Positions 54,797-63,653 are shown, numbered from the stretch's first letter. The stretch is 64,000 bases of DNA from Nostoc mirabile CHAB5784 (GCF_020829645.1 NZ_JAIVFS010000010.1:88286-152285), one strand, 5' to 3'. Notes: generated by a model from the sequence alone, not told the origin. A program made the numbers and translations.

Positions 54797-54961
54797 AGAG
54801 GATGTTTGAAAAGTCCTATTGTCGGTATCAAAAGTTTTAGATCCCCCTAAATCCCCCTTAAAAAGGGGGACTTTGATTCCGGTTCCCCCCTTTTTAAGGG
54901 GGGTTAGGGGGGATCAATAAGTACCTAAAATCACAGCCAAATACTTTTCAAACAACCCCTT
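54797..54961. mobile_element. inverted-repeat element (MITE-like), copy 2
   Basis: Same family as 24337-24502: starts AGAGGATGTTTGAAAAGTCC, holds CCCCCCTTTTTAAGGGGGG and the GATCAATAAGTACC segment, and ends with TTTTCAAACAACCCCT. It fills the rfbC-rfbD spacer. The bases after it (54962-55147) are a CAATTCG array (about 54970-54998) and an AT-rich leader with TGACAAA copies before rfbD. Confidence 0.8.
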
Positions 54962-55147
54962 ATACCAATTCACAATTCGCAATTCGCAATTCGCAATTAA
55001 AAAACTTAGATACAGCAATGCTTTCAGGGTTTACATCTGTATCAGATTTTTAGTGAAATGGTATTAGACTCAAGACAGAGGATGACAAATGACAAATGAC
55101 AAATAACAAATGACTCCGCATAAAAGTAAGTTTGAAAACTAATTAGG

Positions 55148-56038
55148 ATGATTAAATCAATTTTGCTAATTGGTAGCAACGGTCAAGTGGGTAAAGAACT
55201 GCAACAAATACTCCCATCCTATGGCGATATTATCTCAGTACAACGCCCAACAGTAGACCTTGCCCAACCCGATACCCTCCGCAACGTTATCAGATCAAAA
55301 CAGCCGCAAATCATTATTAACGCCGCAGCTTATACTGCTGTGGACAAAGCAGAAAGTGAACCCGAACTTGCTAGCGCTATTAATGCGATCGCACCCCTAA
55401 TTATTGCCCAAGAAAGCCAAAAATTAGGAGCTTTTCTAATTCATATTTCGACCGATTATGTTTTTGATGGTAATGGGTATCGCCCTTACCAAGAAACCGA
55501 TGCGACTAATCCCTTGAGTATTTATGGTAAAACCAAACTTGCTGGAGAAGAAGCAATTCGGGAAACTTGCGCCCATCACCTCATCCTCCGCACTGCTTGG
55601 GTTTATGGAACCTTTGGCAAAAGTAATTTTGTCAAAACCATGCTGCGACTAGGTGCAGAACGCCAAGAACTCCGTGTCGTCGCCGATCAAATAGGTAGCC
55701 CGACTTGGGCGCAAGATATAGCCACGGTTATAGCCCAAATAATTCTCCAGTTAACTCCAGAAATTAGCGGCAGTTATCACTACACTAATAGCGGCGTTGC
55801 TAGCTGGTATGATTTTGCCGTTGCGATTTTTGAAGAAGCACAACAGCTAGGCTTCCCTTTGAAAGTTGAACGTATTGTCCCCATTACAACCGCAGAATAT
55901 CCCACGCCAGCCCGTCGCCCTGCCTATTCCGTCCTTGCTTGTGAAAAAATCTCAGCAATTTTAGAAACACATCCCCCCCATTGGCGACAAAGACTCCGGC
56001 AAATGCTTAAAGATTTGAAAATCGGGCATGGGGCATAG
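55148..56038 (+). CDS. rfbD: dTDP-4-dehydrorhamnose reductase
   Basis: The 296-residue SDR enzyme has the NAD motif LLIGSNGQVGKEL, the active-site ISTDYVFDGNGYRPYQETDATNPLSIYGKTKLAGE (YxxxK) and the C-terminal RRPAYSVLACEKI. It makes dTDP-L-rhamnose. The stop lies 43 bases before the 24-bp repeat array at 56081. rfbB (4,6-dehydratase) is not in this window. Confidence 0.94.
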   Translation: MIKSILLIGSNGQVGKELQQILPSYGDIISVQRPTVDLAQPDTLRNVIRSKQPQIIINAAAYTAVDKAESEPELASAINAIAPLIIAQESQKLGAFLIHISTDYVFDGNGYRPYQETDATNPLSIYGKTKLAGEEAIRETCAHHLILRTAWVYGTFGKSNFVKTMLRLGAERQELRVVADQIGSPTWAQDIATVIAQIILQLTPEISGSYHYTNSGVASWYDFAVAIFEEAQQLGFPLKVERIVPITTAEYPTPARRPAYSVLACEKISAILETHPPHWRQRLRQMLKDLKIGHGA

Positions 56039-56080
56039 GGCATTGTTAATTAAATTTCTTCCCTATTCTCTATTCCCTAC

Positions 56081-56220
56081 AGACGCGATGAATCGCCTCT
56101 GGGTAGACGCGATGAATCGCCTCTGGGTAGACGCGATGAATCGCCTCTGGGTAGACGCGATGAATCGCCTCTGGGTAGACGCGATGAATCGCCTCTGGGT
56201 AGACGCGATGAATCGCGTCT
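56081..56220. repeat. six 24-bp units of the GACGCGATGAATCGC palindrome
   Basis: Units begin at 56081 and every 24 bases. The first five read AGACGCGATGAATCGCCTCT plus GGGT, the last has the perfect palindrome AGACGCGATGAATCGCGTCT. The array ends one base before the comB stop codon (56221). Single copies occur at 5466 and 59922. Confidence 0.92.
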
Positions 56221-56958
56221 CTACCTTTGACTTTTCAAAACTCCCGTTTCTTGTTGTATTGGCAAAACATCTAAAATATCAGTTTGGGAACAATATTTTA
56301 AATCTTCGTGACAGTCAAGACGCAACAATCGTTGGCCGTGACTAGCTTGGTGGAGTAATCCCAATAAGTTATCTTGCCACTGAGAGTAAAGAGCGATCGC
56401 ACTAATTACTTCATCATTACCAGCTAATTCTTCCGGTAACAACTGGGTTTGCTGCAAAAGACTATGAGCGATCGCACCTGCACAAACTGTATCTTCTAAA
56501 GAAAAACTGCCTTCCCAACCAGAACCGACAATCCACACTGTCTCTGGTTGCAACTCTTGAAGAAATTGTACCACCGCCGCCCGGTTAATCAAGGCTGCTG
56601 CTAATAGATTTGGGGATTCTTGTACCCGTTGTAAGGCACGAGTGCCATTGGTGGTACTGATAAACAAGCGACGCCCTTGCACTAATTCTGGTGTGCAGTC
56701 GAGGGGAGAGTTACCCAACTCAAAGCCAGCTACTTTCGCGCCACCGCGTTCTCCAGCCCGCAGACGTTTTTCAGAAGGCCATTTTTCGCTAACTTTAATT
56801 AATTGATCTAAATCGCTGAATACTTGTACAGCTTCGCCTCCAGCTGCCAAAACTGTCGCAATTGTGCTAGTGGCTCGCAAGACATCGACTGCGATCGCAC
56901 ATTCTGGCGCTTTACCCGTTGGAGTCAATTCAGGAGTGTGGTATACGAATAGCTTCAC
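56221..56958 (-). CDS. comB: 2-phosphosulfolactate phosphatase family protein
   Basis: The 245-residue ComB-family protein has [43 protein letters not shown], and [13 protein letters not shown], all intact. In archaea ComB dephosphorylates 2-phosphosulfolactate in coenzyme M synthesis; cyanobacteria lack coenzyme M, so the cyanobacterial substrate is unresolved. The TAG stop abuts the 24-bp array. Confidence 0.92.
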   Translation of the reverse strand: MKLFVYHTPELTPTGKAPECAIAVDVLRATSTIATVLAAGGEAVQVFSDLDQLIKVSEKWPSEKRLRAGERGGAKVAGFELGNSPLDCTPELVQGRRLFISTTNGTRALQRVQESPNLLAAALINRAAVVQFLQELQPETVWIVGSGWEGSFSLEDTVCAGAIAHSLLQQTQLLPEELAGNDEVISAIALYSQWQDNLLGLLHQASHGQRLLRLDCHEDLKYCSQTDILDVLPIQQETGVLKSQR

Positions 56959-57322
56959 GCGCTGGATACACCTAGTTTAATAATACTGTCGCAAATAACA
57001 TTCTACCTAGTTGGTGTCAAAAAAGAGGAAAGGGGGCAGGGAGCAGGGAGCAAGGGGGAAAACCCCATAAATAAATGTATTGGCTCTAAGACAAGGACGC
57101 ATTATTTCTCGTGGCACTTTCCGCTCGAAATAAATATTTTTCCCTTGAGCATAAATAAATTTACTTGCTCTGAAACCCTTGATTGCTGGGGAATTTCAGA
57201 ATCTTTCCCCCAAGCTTTTAGCCCCCCGCCCCCTGCCTCTTCGGTCAGTGACATACTTCTACACTGATTGCAAGCAATGCAGTGTAGGCTTCTCACCCAA
57301 TCCGGCTATTGCTTAGGAGGCG
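56959..57322. other. comB-upstream spacer
   Basis: The spacer of 364 bases contains a GGGAGCA repeat near 57032-57060 and otherwise no recognised element. The comB promoter should be within about 100 bases of 56958. Confidence 0.5.
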
Positions 57323-57625
57323 ATGAAGCTCACTTTTAAGTCCACGGAATGCCCTGCCGCAGACTATGAATTTCCTACCTTGTACCCTACAAGTTTTACT
57401 GTCCTGGATGAAATGCTGGCATATTCGCACTATTGGACAAACCAATTGGTAATTTGTATTAATCAAGATGTGCCTACTTACTTTCATGCTGTGCAACGGA
57501 GTCGCTTACCAATAGTCGCAATGCTACTGGACAGAGGCTTATCAGACACCAATGTGGGTCAAGCTTACCACAAGTATTTTACCAGAAAAAACTTATTAAA
57601 TTGGCAACTTTCTTGTCTTAGCTAA
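57323..57625 (+). CDS. hypothetical protein, 100 aa
   Basis: A strong ribosome site (GGAGG, 3 bases before ATG) and normal composition make this a probable gene. I do not recognise the family. The chain is soluble with aromatic residues (AYSHYWTNQLVICINQD, then AYHKYFTRKNLLNWQL), no signal peptide and no metal motif. A minus-strand open frame over the same bases is a shadow. Confidence 0.6.
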   Translation: MKLTFKSTECPAADYEFPTLYPTSFTVLDEMLAYSHYWTNQLVICINQDVPTYFHAVQRSRLPIVAMLLDRGLSDTNVGQAYHKYFTRKNLLNWQLSCLS

Positions 57626-57886
57626 CTACAGTTACAATTAATCCCACAGCATTTTTTAGCATCAAAATGCACAATGTATCCCATTCAATACATAAATACT
57701 CAAAAAGGCCATTTTTATGCTTCTGGACTTTCAGACTTGCTGCACGATCTTGTAATCTAAAACAAGAAAGACCTTTAACAAGTTACGGTTAGAGGGCATG
57801 GGGCATTGGTCAATAATCAATAGTTCCTCTTCCCCTGCTCCCTCATCTCCCTCACTCCCCCTTCCCCTTCCCCTTCAAAAATCGCT
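57626..57886. other. spacer before the blaI-like gene
   Basis: AT-rich bases are followed by CTCCCTCA/CTTCCCC repeat-like runs at 57825-57880, directly before the gene at 57887. If it is like other BlaI regulators, its operator should be here, but no clear TACA-N-TGTA dyad was found. Confidence 0.4.
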
Positions 57887-58306
57887 ATGGCACCTTTACC
57901 CGATTACCGCCCTAAACAACTATCTTTAGGCCCCTTGGAAGCGGAAATTTTAAATATCATCTGGGAACTTGGTTCAGCTACAGTAAAAGATGTACACGAT
58001 CGCATTCTCACTGATCCCAACCGCGAATTAGCGTATACTTCTGTCACCACTGTCTTACGTCGCCTCACTGATAAAGGTTGGCTAGCCTGCGACAAGAAAG
58101 AGCGGGCATTCTACTGGCGGCCAATGCTGAGTAAGCAGCAATCAGATGTCATCAAAGCTCACGAGCAGTTACAGCGATTTCTGGCAGTGGGGAACCCCGA
58201 TGTTATTGCTGCTTTTGCCGATAGCCTAGATGAAGCAGCTAGTGAGCAAATAGCAGCGATCGCCAAACGTATTCAATCTGCACGCCAAGCCAGGGAGGAA
58301 AAATGA
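57887..58306 (+). CDS. BlaI/MecI/CopY-family transcriptional repressor
   Basis: The 139-residue protein has the winged-helix domain (LSLGPLEAEILNIIWELGSATVKDVHDRI, then AYTSVTTVLRRLTDKGWLACDK) and a C-terminal dimerisation helix. It overlaps the following membrane metallopeptidase by four bases (58303-58306), the classical repressor/sensor-protease arrangement. The regulated targets are unknown. Confidence 0.9.
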   Translation: MAPLPDYRPKQLSLGPLEAEILNIIWELGSATVKDVHDRILTDPNRELAYTSVTTVLRRLTDKGWLACDKKERAFYWRPMLSKQQSDVIKAHEQLQRFLAVGNPDVIAAFADSLDEAASEQIAAIAKRIQSARQAREEK

Positions 58307-59145
58307 TGCATCTAATAATGATTTTGAATGCTTTGGCAGTTGCCTGGTGGTTAAGATCCGCTTGGAATCAACGCCAAGGTAATTGGAAGGTGCGGTGGGG
58401 GCGATCGCTATTTTTGTTCCTCTTCCCACCCTTGTTAATTTTCATGACTGCGATCGCTGTGCTATTCATGGGGCCTCAAGGACAAATGGGCGGCATGTAT
58501 ACAGGCTCAATTAGCTATTTCTTAGCATTAATTTATTTAGCATTTTTTGCCATTTCATGCATTAAACTTGCCTTCCAAGGTTGGCAGTCTGTAGAATCTG
58601 CCCGTAACTGCCCCCTAGTGAATGTTGGCGATAGACGAGCCAGACTGCTGCAAACGGGAGCGCTGTTCGCAGGTCAAATTGGTTTTTGGCAACCAGAACT
58701 AGTAGTTAGCCAAGGATTAGTGCAAACTCTCTCACCCGCTCATTTAGAAAGTGTCTTAGCCCATGAGCAAGGGCATCACCATTACAGGGATACATTCTGG
58801 TTTTTCTGGCTGGGTTGGGTGCGTTCCTGCACTGCATGGTTGCCGAATACAGAGCCTTTGTGGGAAGAACTTTTAGCTTTGCGCGAACTCCGTGCTGACG
58901 GTTATGCAGCATTGCAGGTAGACCGTCTAGTGCTAGCGGAATCACTTTTATTAGTGGTTAGTAGCAGCCCCGTCTTATCAGAAATTTGCTGTGCTGCATT
59001 AGGTTCCTCTGGTGCAGATCGCTTAGAACAAAGAGTAGAAGCTCTATTAGCACCACCAGAACCAACCCCAGAAGCTCAATTACAATCCTGGCATGGCTTT
59101 CTGTTGGCATTCCTGCCTTTACTGACTGTGATATTTCATAGTTAA
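58303..59145 (+). CDS. M56-family membrane metallopeptidase (BlaR1/MecR1-like)
   Basis: The 280-residue membrane protease has three or four hydrophobic segments and the zinc motif HEQGH (154-158) in LESVLAHEQGHHHYRD. A conserved Glu of the third ligand is likely in ELRADGYAA. No penicillin-binding sensor domain is attached, so the signal is not a beta-lactam domain of the classical kind. Translation is coupled to the upstream repressor by a 4-base overlap; it should cleave or inactivate that repressor. Confidence 0.9.
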   Translation: MMHLIMILNALAVAWWLRSAWNQRQGNWKVRWGRSLFLFLFPPLLIFMTAIAVLFMGPQGQMGGMYTGSISYFLALIYLAFFAISCIKLAFQGWQSVESARNCPLVNVGDRRARLLQTGALFAGQIGFWQPELVVSQGLVQTLSPAHLESVLAHEQGHHHYRDTFWFFWLGWVRSCTAWLPNTEPLWEELLALRELRADGYAALQVDRLVLAESLLLVVSSSPVLSEICCAALGSSGADRLEQRVEALLAPPEPTPEAQLQSWHGFLLAFLPLLTVIFHS

Positions 59146-59159
59146 TTTGAATTTAGCAA

Positions 59160-59420
59160 GCTACTACAGCACGAAATCGTTATGTTTGTAACGAGAATTA
59201 TGATGTTTGTAACAAAATCGGATTGTTTGTAACAAAAATCAGATTGTTTGTAACGAAAATCGTAGCGTTGGTAATGAAAACGTATTGTTTGTAACGAAAA
59301 TCGTAGCGTTGGTAATGAAAACGTATTGTTTGTAACGAAAATCGTAGTGTTTGTAACAAAAATCGTAGTGTTGATAACGAAAATTGTGATGTTAAGAACA
59401 AATATCGTGATAAGAACAAA
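59160..59420. repeat. tandem TTTGTAACRAAAATCG repeat
   Basis: About ten imperfect 20-22-bp units (TTGTTTGTAACGAAAATCG and the GTTGGTAATGAAAACGTA variant) fill the spacer after the M56 gene, followed by an ACGAATT heptamer array to about 59474. A minus-strand open frame across it is a repeat artefact. Confidence 0.88.
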
Positions 59421-59490
59421 TTAACAAGCGGTAATTACAAATTACGAATTACGAATTACGAATTACGAATTACGCTTGGTTCGAGTGAAT

Positions 59491-59739
59491 TCATATTCTG
59501 TAAATTATTTTCAAAGTTCTGGTGTTAAATACTCGCTGCTGCCAAGTCAGAACGAAATAATGCAGCAACGAAGATTTACCAATGTGCTTGTCACCAACTA
59601 TATTGATACTTGTAGGCTGATCGCCCTTCATCCGAGATGCGATCGCGTGTAATTCATCTTTACGACCGACAAACAGCCTGGGATCTTCAATCATCCCCGC
59701 AGCCACAAAAGGATTGTCAGGCAGCGCTCCAGAAGTCAT
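59491..59739 (-). pseudogene. truncated ATP-binding (AAA/STAND-type) gene, N-terminal part
   Basis: The 82-residue frame starts MTSGALPDNPFVAAGMIEDPRLFVGRKDELHAI and has a Walker A GDKHIGKSSLL. This is the usual N-terminus of a STAND- or AAA-type ATPase, but the frame ends abruptly (FNTRTLKIIYRI) after the first helix of the domain. No Walker B or downstream domain follows, so it is a remnant. Confidence 0.7.
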
Positions 59740-60002
59740 GTAAAGCGTTTATCCTAGTTTCAGCAATTTAACTAAAAGAATACCACTAGCCCCATAATGT
59801 CTTTGTGATCTGCTTTTTGGGTATGTGCTTTTGCTATATCATGACAAGCCCCATTCAATACAGTTCGGTTAAGGTTTTTTGATGAAAATTCTAGACCACA
59901 AATATACGATAAATCATCACAAAGACGCGATAAATTGCCGTCTCTACGAAAGACCGATTTGTAGAGACGGCGATTCATCGCGTCTCTTGCCTTAAACGTG
60001 GT
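59740..60002. repeat. spacer with GACGCGAT palindromes
   Basis: About 263 bases hold the repeats AGACGCGATAAATTGCCGTCT (59922-59942) and GTAGAGACGGCGATTCATCGCGTCT (59961-59985). Otherwise AT-rich. No gene. Confidence 0.8.
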
Positions 60003-60101
60003 ATCTGAGAAAAATATTTATTTGGCAAATGGGCCAATGTTTACTGCTAAGAGTGCAGAACAAACCCTTGATGCGATCGCCAGTTTCCTAAAACTAGATT
60101 A
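60003..60101 (+). pseudogene. 3' gene fragment, family not recognised
   Basis: The plus-strand frame reads SEKNIYLANGPMFTAKSAEQ and then TLDAIASFLKLD to TAA (60099-60101). The sequence looks protein-like and there is no start. It ends 3 bases into the stop region of the minus-strand aminotransferase. The identity is not known. Confidence 0.45.
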
Positions 60102-61277
60102 ACCTGAGAGCAACCCCTTTAGAACCTTTGCCAAATACTCATACTGCTCTAAAGTATTGTAAATCTGCGCCGAAATCCTTACCAACAGCCGAGGTTTTTC
60201 CTGCCACGCTATCAATTGCACTTGAATACCAAACTTATCAAACAACTCATCATGTATAGACATGAAATCGTGGTTTTCTAACATCGCAGGCATTGGCACA
60301 ACCGCCATTGAACCAATCATCTCCTCTGGACAAGGCGGCTGCACTTCTAGCGCTTCACAAAGTAGCCGTCTTCCCTGCAACACTAGCTGATGATTTCGCT
60401 GCATTAATTCTGTCCACCCACCAGGTAGCAACGAACCCATAAAAGCGATCGCTTCTGGTACAGACATATAAGCTGTAGGATCGTCTGTACCTGTCCAGTC
60501 AAATTCTAACTGAAAGCGTGTTTTATCAGTGCGTGGCGAATTTGTGCCGTGGCTAATTGTTAAGGGACGAATTTCTGAGTGTTTATCTCGTCGCACATAC
60601 AAAAATGCTGCTCCTTTTGGGGCACACAGCCATTTATGACAATTCCCAGTGTAATAAGCTGCGCCAATTTCTTCCAATTCGAGGGGAATCATTCCAGGTG
60701 CGTGGGCACCATCTACCAATGTATCTACACCCCTTTGTTGCAACTCCTTCGCCAACTCTTGAATCGGGAAGATTAACCCTGTCTGGCTGGTAACATGATC
60801 CAAAAGTGCTAATCGTGTTTTTAGTGAAACTCGCTCAATTACTGCTCCCACTACTTGCTGTGGCGAGTCAATGGGGAAAGGAATTTTTGCCACCACCACC
60901 CGCGCACCAGTGCGACTGTTAACAAAATCAAGTGCATTGCGGCAAGCATTATATTCGTGGTTGGTTGTGAGTATTTCGTCTTCTGGTGAAAACGTCAGCG
61001 ACCTTAACACCGAATTAACACCAGTCGTCGCATTGGGGACAAATACTAAATCCTGGACATCAGCACCTACAAACATCGCCAGCTTACTTCTGGCATCGTC
61101 TAGCAGGGGTTCCCACTCCCTACCAAAAAAGCGTAGGGGTTCCTGTTCGAGTTGCGATCGCAGTTTTTGTTGAAACTCCAGCACTTGTTTCGGACAAGCA
61201 CCAAAAGACCCATGATTCAGAAACGTCACAGTCGAGTCAAGCGACCATAAATCCCTGACGGATAATCTAGAATCCAA
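60099..61277 (-). CDS. class V PLP aminotransferase (isopenicillin-N-epimerase-like)
   Basis: The 392-residue PLP enzyme has the N-terminal TVTFLNHGSFGACPKQVLEFQ, VPNATTGVNSVLRSL, TLVDGAHAPGMIPL and the PLP-lysine motif TGNCHKWLCAPKGAAFLYVR. Members are annotated as isopenicillin N epimerases or cysteine desulfurase-like; the true substrate is undetermined. The stop codon overlaps the plus-strand fragment by 3 bases. Confidence 0.9.
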   Translation of the reverse strand: MDSRLSVRDLWSLDSTVTFLNHGSFGACPKQVLEFQQKLRSQLEQEPLRFFGREWEPLLDDARSKLAMFVGADVQDLVFVPNATTGVNSVLRSLTFSPEDEILTTNHEYNACRNALDFVNSRTGARVVVAKIPFPIDSPQQVVGAVIERVSLKTRLALLDHVTSQTGLIFPIQELAKELQQRGVDTLVDGAHAPGMIPLELEEIGAAYYTGNCHKWLCAPKGAAFLYVRRDKHSEIRPLTISHGTNSPRTDKTRFQLEFDWTGTDDPTAYMSVPEAIAFMGSLLPGGWTELMQRNHQLVLQGRRLLCEALEVQPPCPEEMIGSMAVVPMPAMLENHDFMSIHDELFDKFGIQVQLIAWQEKPRLLVRISAQIYNTLEQYEYLAKVLKGLLSG

Positions 61278-61301
61278 AATTTAAAATCCAAAATTGATAA
61301 A

Positions 61302-61373
<72 letters not shown>

Positions 61374-61516
61374 CCACTCACGATTTATCATATTAGGGCT
61401 AAAAATAGTATTTGGCAAGTACTTTCGCCAATATTTTTTTTAGATACTTAATTTATAGAATTTTTGCAGCCAAAACCCATTCAGGAACTTAAGCAGAGAC
61501 TGTTAAATACTAATAT

Positions 61517-62068
61517 CTACTGCAATCCCATTCGTAATTCAGCCAGACGCTGCCGTGCCTTAGCATCAATGGCATTAGCTAAAAACCTACTCTTAGATTG
61601 TTTGCGCGTATGATACTTCTGTCGCATCCGACAGACGGTAGCTTCCACTTCCCCGCAGAGTTGCTGTGCCGATAACCATTCAGCCCCATACCCCTGTATC
61701 ATCAACTGCTGTGCCCGATCTGATGTAGCAACAATTACACGAGAAATCAAAGATTGAGCTATTTGCTGGCGCATAGACGCACAGGATTTTTCAATATAAG
61801 TATCTGCTGTCTGTCCAAAATCAGTGTAATAAACTGATAAAAGCTCAGTAATTGTTTCTTTATTGCTAGAGGAGTTTTGATATTGGGCATCAAAAACTAT
61901 TTGAGTTGCATAACCTTGAAACGCACTATAACCAGTCATCGCTTCCACAAGTTCACCCCGTGCTGCCTCTAGTCCAACACTATCACGCGTTTTTTTAAGG
62001 CAAGGCCAAGCGCCAATTATATTGTAGCCGTCTACTAACAAAACGGCTTGGAGTAAGGAACGGGGCAT
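61517..62068 (-). CDS. NYN-domain (YacP-like) nuclease
   Basis: The 183-residue protein has the start LLQAVLLVDGYNIIGAWP, the catalytic Asp of the NYN/PIN fold, VFDAQYQ and later the SRVIVATSDRAQQLMIQGYG strand. Bacterial YacP/Rae1 is a ribosome-associated mRNA endonuclease. The C-terminus (RLAELRMGLQ) is basic. Length is normal. Confidence 0.88.
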   Translation of the reverse strand: MPRSLLQAVLLVDGYNIIGAWPCLKKTRDSVGLEAARGELVEAMTGYSAFQGYATQIVFDAQYQNSSSNKETITELLSVYYTDFGQTADTYIEKSCASMRQQIAQSLISRVIVATSDRAQQLMIQGYGAEWLSAQQLCGEVEATVCRMRQKYHTRKQSKSRFLANAIDAKARQRLAELRMGLQ

Positions 62069-62215
62069 GGTTTTTGATCACAATTTTATAGAGTTAACAA
62101 AATTCATTCATAAGTTTTATAATAATTGATGCATAGTCTGTAACACTATGCTACAAAGAATAAAAAATACGGCAGCCTCACAAAACTAAAACCTAAGACA
62201 GACGTACCAACTTAA

Positions 62216-62242
62216 AACGCGCCTTTATTTAAAAGGCGCGTT
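62216..62242. terminator. 11-bp perfect hairpin, probable terminator
   Basis: AACGCGCCTTT (62216-62226) pairs with AAAGGCGCGTT (62232-62242). On the minus strand TTTTAAG follows, so it could end the transcript of the CbiO-type gene; on the plus strand TTCTTTTTC follows farther off. Confidence 0.6.
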
Positions 62243-62273
62243 GTAGTTCTTTTTCAGTAGTGGTGAAAATCAA

Positions 62274-62357
62274 GAGTGCTGAGTTAAAAAACCACCTATA
62301 AACGGCGGAGAATTTACGGTCATGAAAGCCTGAGTACTTTTTACTTAACTCAGCACT
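62274..62357. repeat. 84-bp element with 13-bp inverted ends
   Basis: AGTGCTGAGTTAA (62274-62286) and TTAACTCAGCACT (62345-62357) are perfect inverted repeats around 58 bases. Whether it is mobile cannot be told from one copy. It sits between the hairpin and the CbiO-type gene. Confidence 0.6.
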
Positions 62358-62398
62358 CAGCACTGGCTCAACCCTAGCTACTTGCTAACAGCACTCAA

Positions 62399-63076
62399 TT
62401 AAGAGGCTTCGCTGTGTACCTCCATTAGACGTTGTTTGAGGCGTTGAGGTTCACCCCTATCTACGAGAGAGCCTTTTTCTAGCAAGAAAGCGCCGTCACA
62501 ATAATTTAACTCGTCTAATCGATGTGTCACCCAAAGCGCTGTAATACCTCGACTTTTGACAAGGCGGCGCACACCAGCCACTAAATCCAACTGGCTATCT
62601 GGATCTAGTAAGGCAGTGGGTTCATCTAATAATAAGACTTCACAGCGACGGGCGATCGCACCTGCGATCGCGACTCGCTGTTTCTGTCCCCCAGAGAGTG
62701 CATAGATAGGGCGTCGGAGGAGGGTAAGCAAATTCACCGCTCCTAGCGCCTCCTCAACCCTTGCTCTAGTGGCAGCAGGTGGTAACTTTTCTTCCACCAA
62801 TCCAAAAGCCACATCAGCACCAACCGTTGGCATCACCAGTTGATGATCCGGATTTTGGAAGACAAAACCAACGGGATGCAAAACTCGAATTTCCCCAAAC
62901 TCAGGAGCTAATAACCCCGCCAGCAGTCTAAGTAAGGTTGATTTCCCACTGCCATTTGTACCCAAGAGCATCCAAAACTCACCCTTGGGTACTTCTAAAG
63001 AGCAAGATTTGATAACTTTCTCTCCATTAGGCCAACTGAAATTTAAATCCTTGACCTCAATGCCCACTTGAGCCAT
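62399..63076 (-). CDS. energy-coupling-factor type ABC ATPase (CbiO-like)
   Basis: The 225-residue ATPase has Walker A LLGTNGSGKSTLLRL, FQNPDHQLVMPTVGADVAFG (the Q-loop of EcfA/CbiO-type proteins), signature LSGGQKQRVAIAGAIARR and Walker B VLLLDEPTALLDP. No T component or substrate component is adjacent, so its transport partner is elsewhere. It begins 13 bases after the stop of the small gene upstream, in one transcript. Confidence 0.9.
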   Translation of the reverse strand: MAQVGIEVKDLNFSWPNGEKVIKSCSLEVPKGEFWMLLGTNGSGKSTLLRLLAGLLAPEFGEIRVLHPVGFVFQNPDHQLVMPTVGADVAFGLVEEKLPPAATRARVEEALGAVNLLTLLRRPIYALSGGQKQRVAIAGAIARRCEVLLLDEPTALLDPDSQLDLVAGVRRLVKSRGITALWVTHRLDELNYCDGAFLLEKGSLVDRGEPQRLKQRLMEVHSEAS

Positions 63077-63089
63077 TTGTCAACCTTGG

Positions 63090-63362
63090 TTACTCAGCAG
63101 CTACAGCGAAAAACCCAGGTGGCCTACCACCACCAGGGGTTGTACCATCTTTCTGAACAATCTGCACCCCAGAAATTTCACTAGCGCGGACAGCAATTTT
63201 TTTCTCTGTCTTGCCCTCGCACTTGAGTTCCACAATGTCAGGGTTACCAGAGCGTATTGCTGCCAAAATCAGCTGATAGACAGCCTCAGCATCCTCTGCT
63301 GACTTACGTTGTACTGAAATAGGGAAAGCAGTGTTTCTGATGCTTAAATCGATGGTAAACAT
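63090..63362 (-). CDS. conserved cyanobacterial protein, 90 aa
   Basis: This small protein begins MFTIDLSIRNTAFPISVQRKSAEDAEAVYQLI and ends with a Gly/Pro-rich tail GGGRPPGFFAVAAE. The N-terminal 75 residues look like a beta-alpha-beta fold. It is the first gene of the cbiO transcript. I do not know the function. Confidence 0.75.
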   Translation of the reverse strand: MFTIDLSIRNTAFPISVQRKSAEDAEAVYQLILAAIRSGNPDIVELKCEGKTEKKIAVRASEISGVQIVQKDGTTPGGGRPPGFFAVAAE

Positions 63363-63595
63363 TTAGCAATAATCAAATTTAACTGTGGACTCATTTTAGC
63401 GTCAGCTGACTGATTCTAGGGAAATGGGGATTGAGGACTGGGGATTGGTTATTTCTCCTCATCTCCCTACTCCCCACTCCCCACTCCCCACTCCCACCTC
63501 ATCTGAATCAAAAATAAATTTTTATTACAAAACCCCTAGAAAAATTAGCGATTAACACCTAATATGATTAAAGGTGTGTAAAAAATTGTAAACTA

Positions 63596-63614
63596 GGTTA
63601 ACAACCCGGTTAAC
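63596..63614 (+). promoter_or_regulatory. direct repeat GGTTAAC in the psbD upstream region
   Basis: GGTTAAC occurs at 63596-63602 and again at 63608-63614, one turn (12 bp) apart. Each contains the palindrome GTTAAC. It lies 34 bases before the candidate -10 box, a place suitable for an activator site. No known regulator is assigned. Confidence 0.35.
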
Positions 63615-63647
63615 TTTCTGCTTATGGAAGGCTTTTATATAGCCATC

Positions 63648-63653
63648 TATAAT
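63648..63653 (+). promoter_or_regulatory. candidate psbD -10 box
   Basis: TATAAT at 63648-63653 would place transcription start near 63660 and leave a leader of about 37 bases. No good -35 hexamer lies 17 bases before it, so activator help is plausible. Confidence 0.45.

Noticed and set aside
56028..56345. Frame translating DAMNRLWV repeats
   Set aside because: It is the 24-bp palindrome array read in frame; nothing supports a protein.
59198..59419. Minus-strand frame with FxLQT repeats
   Set aside because: It translates the TTTGTAAC tandem repeat and has no other gene signal.
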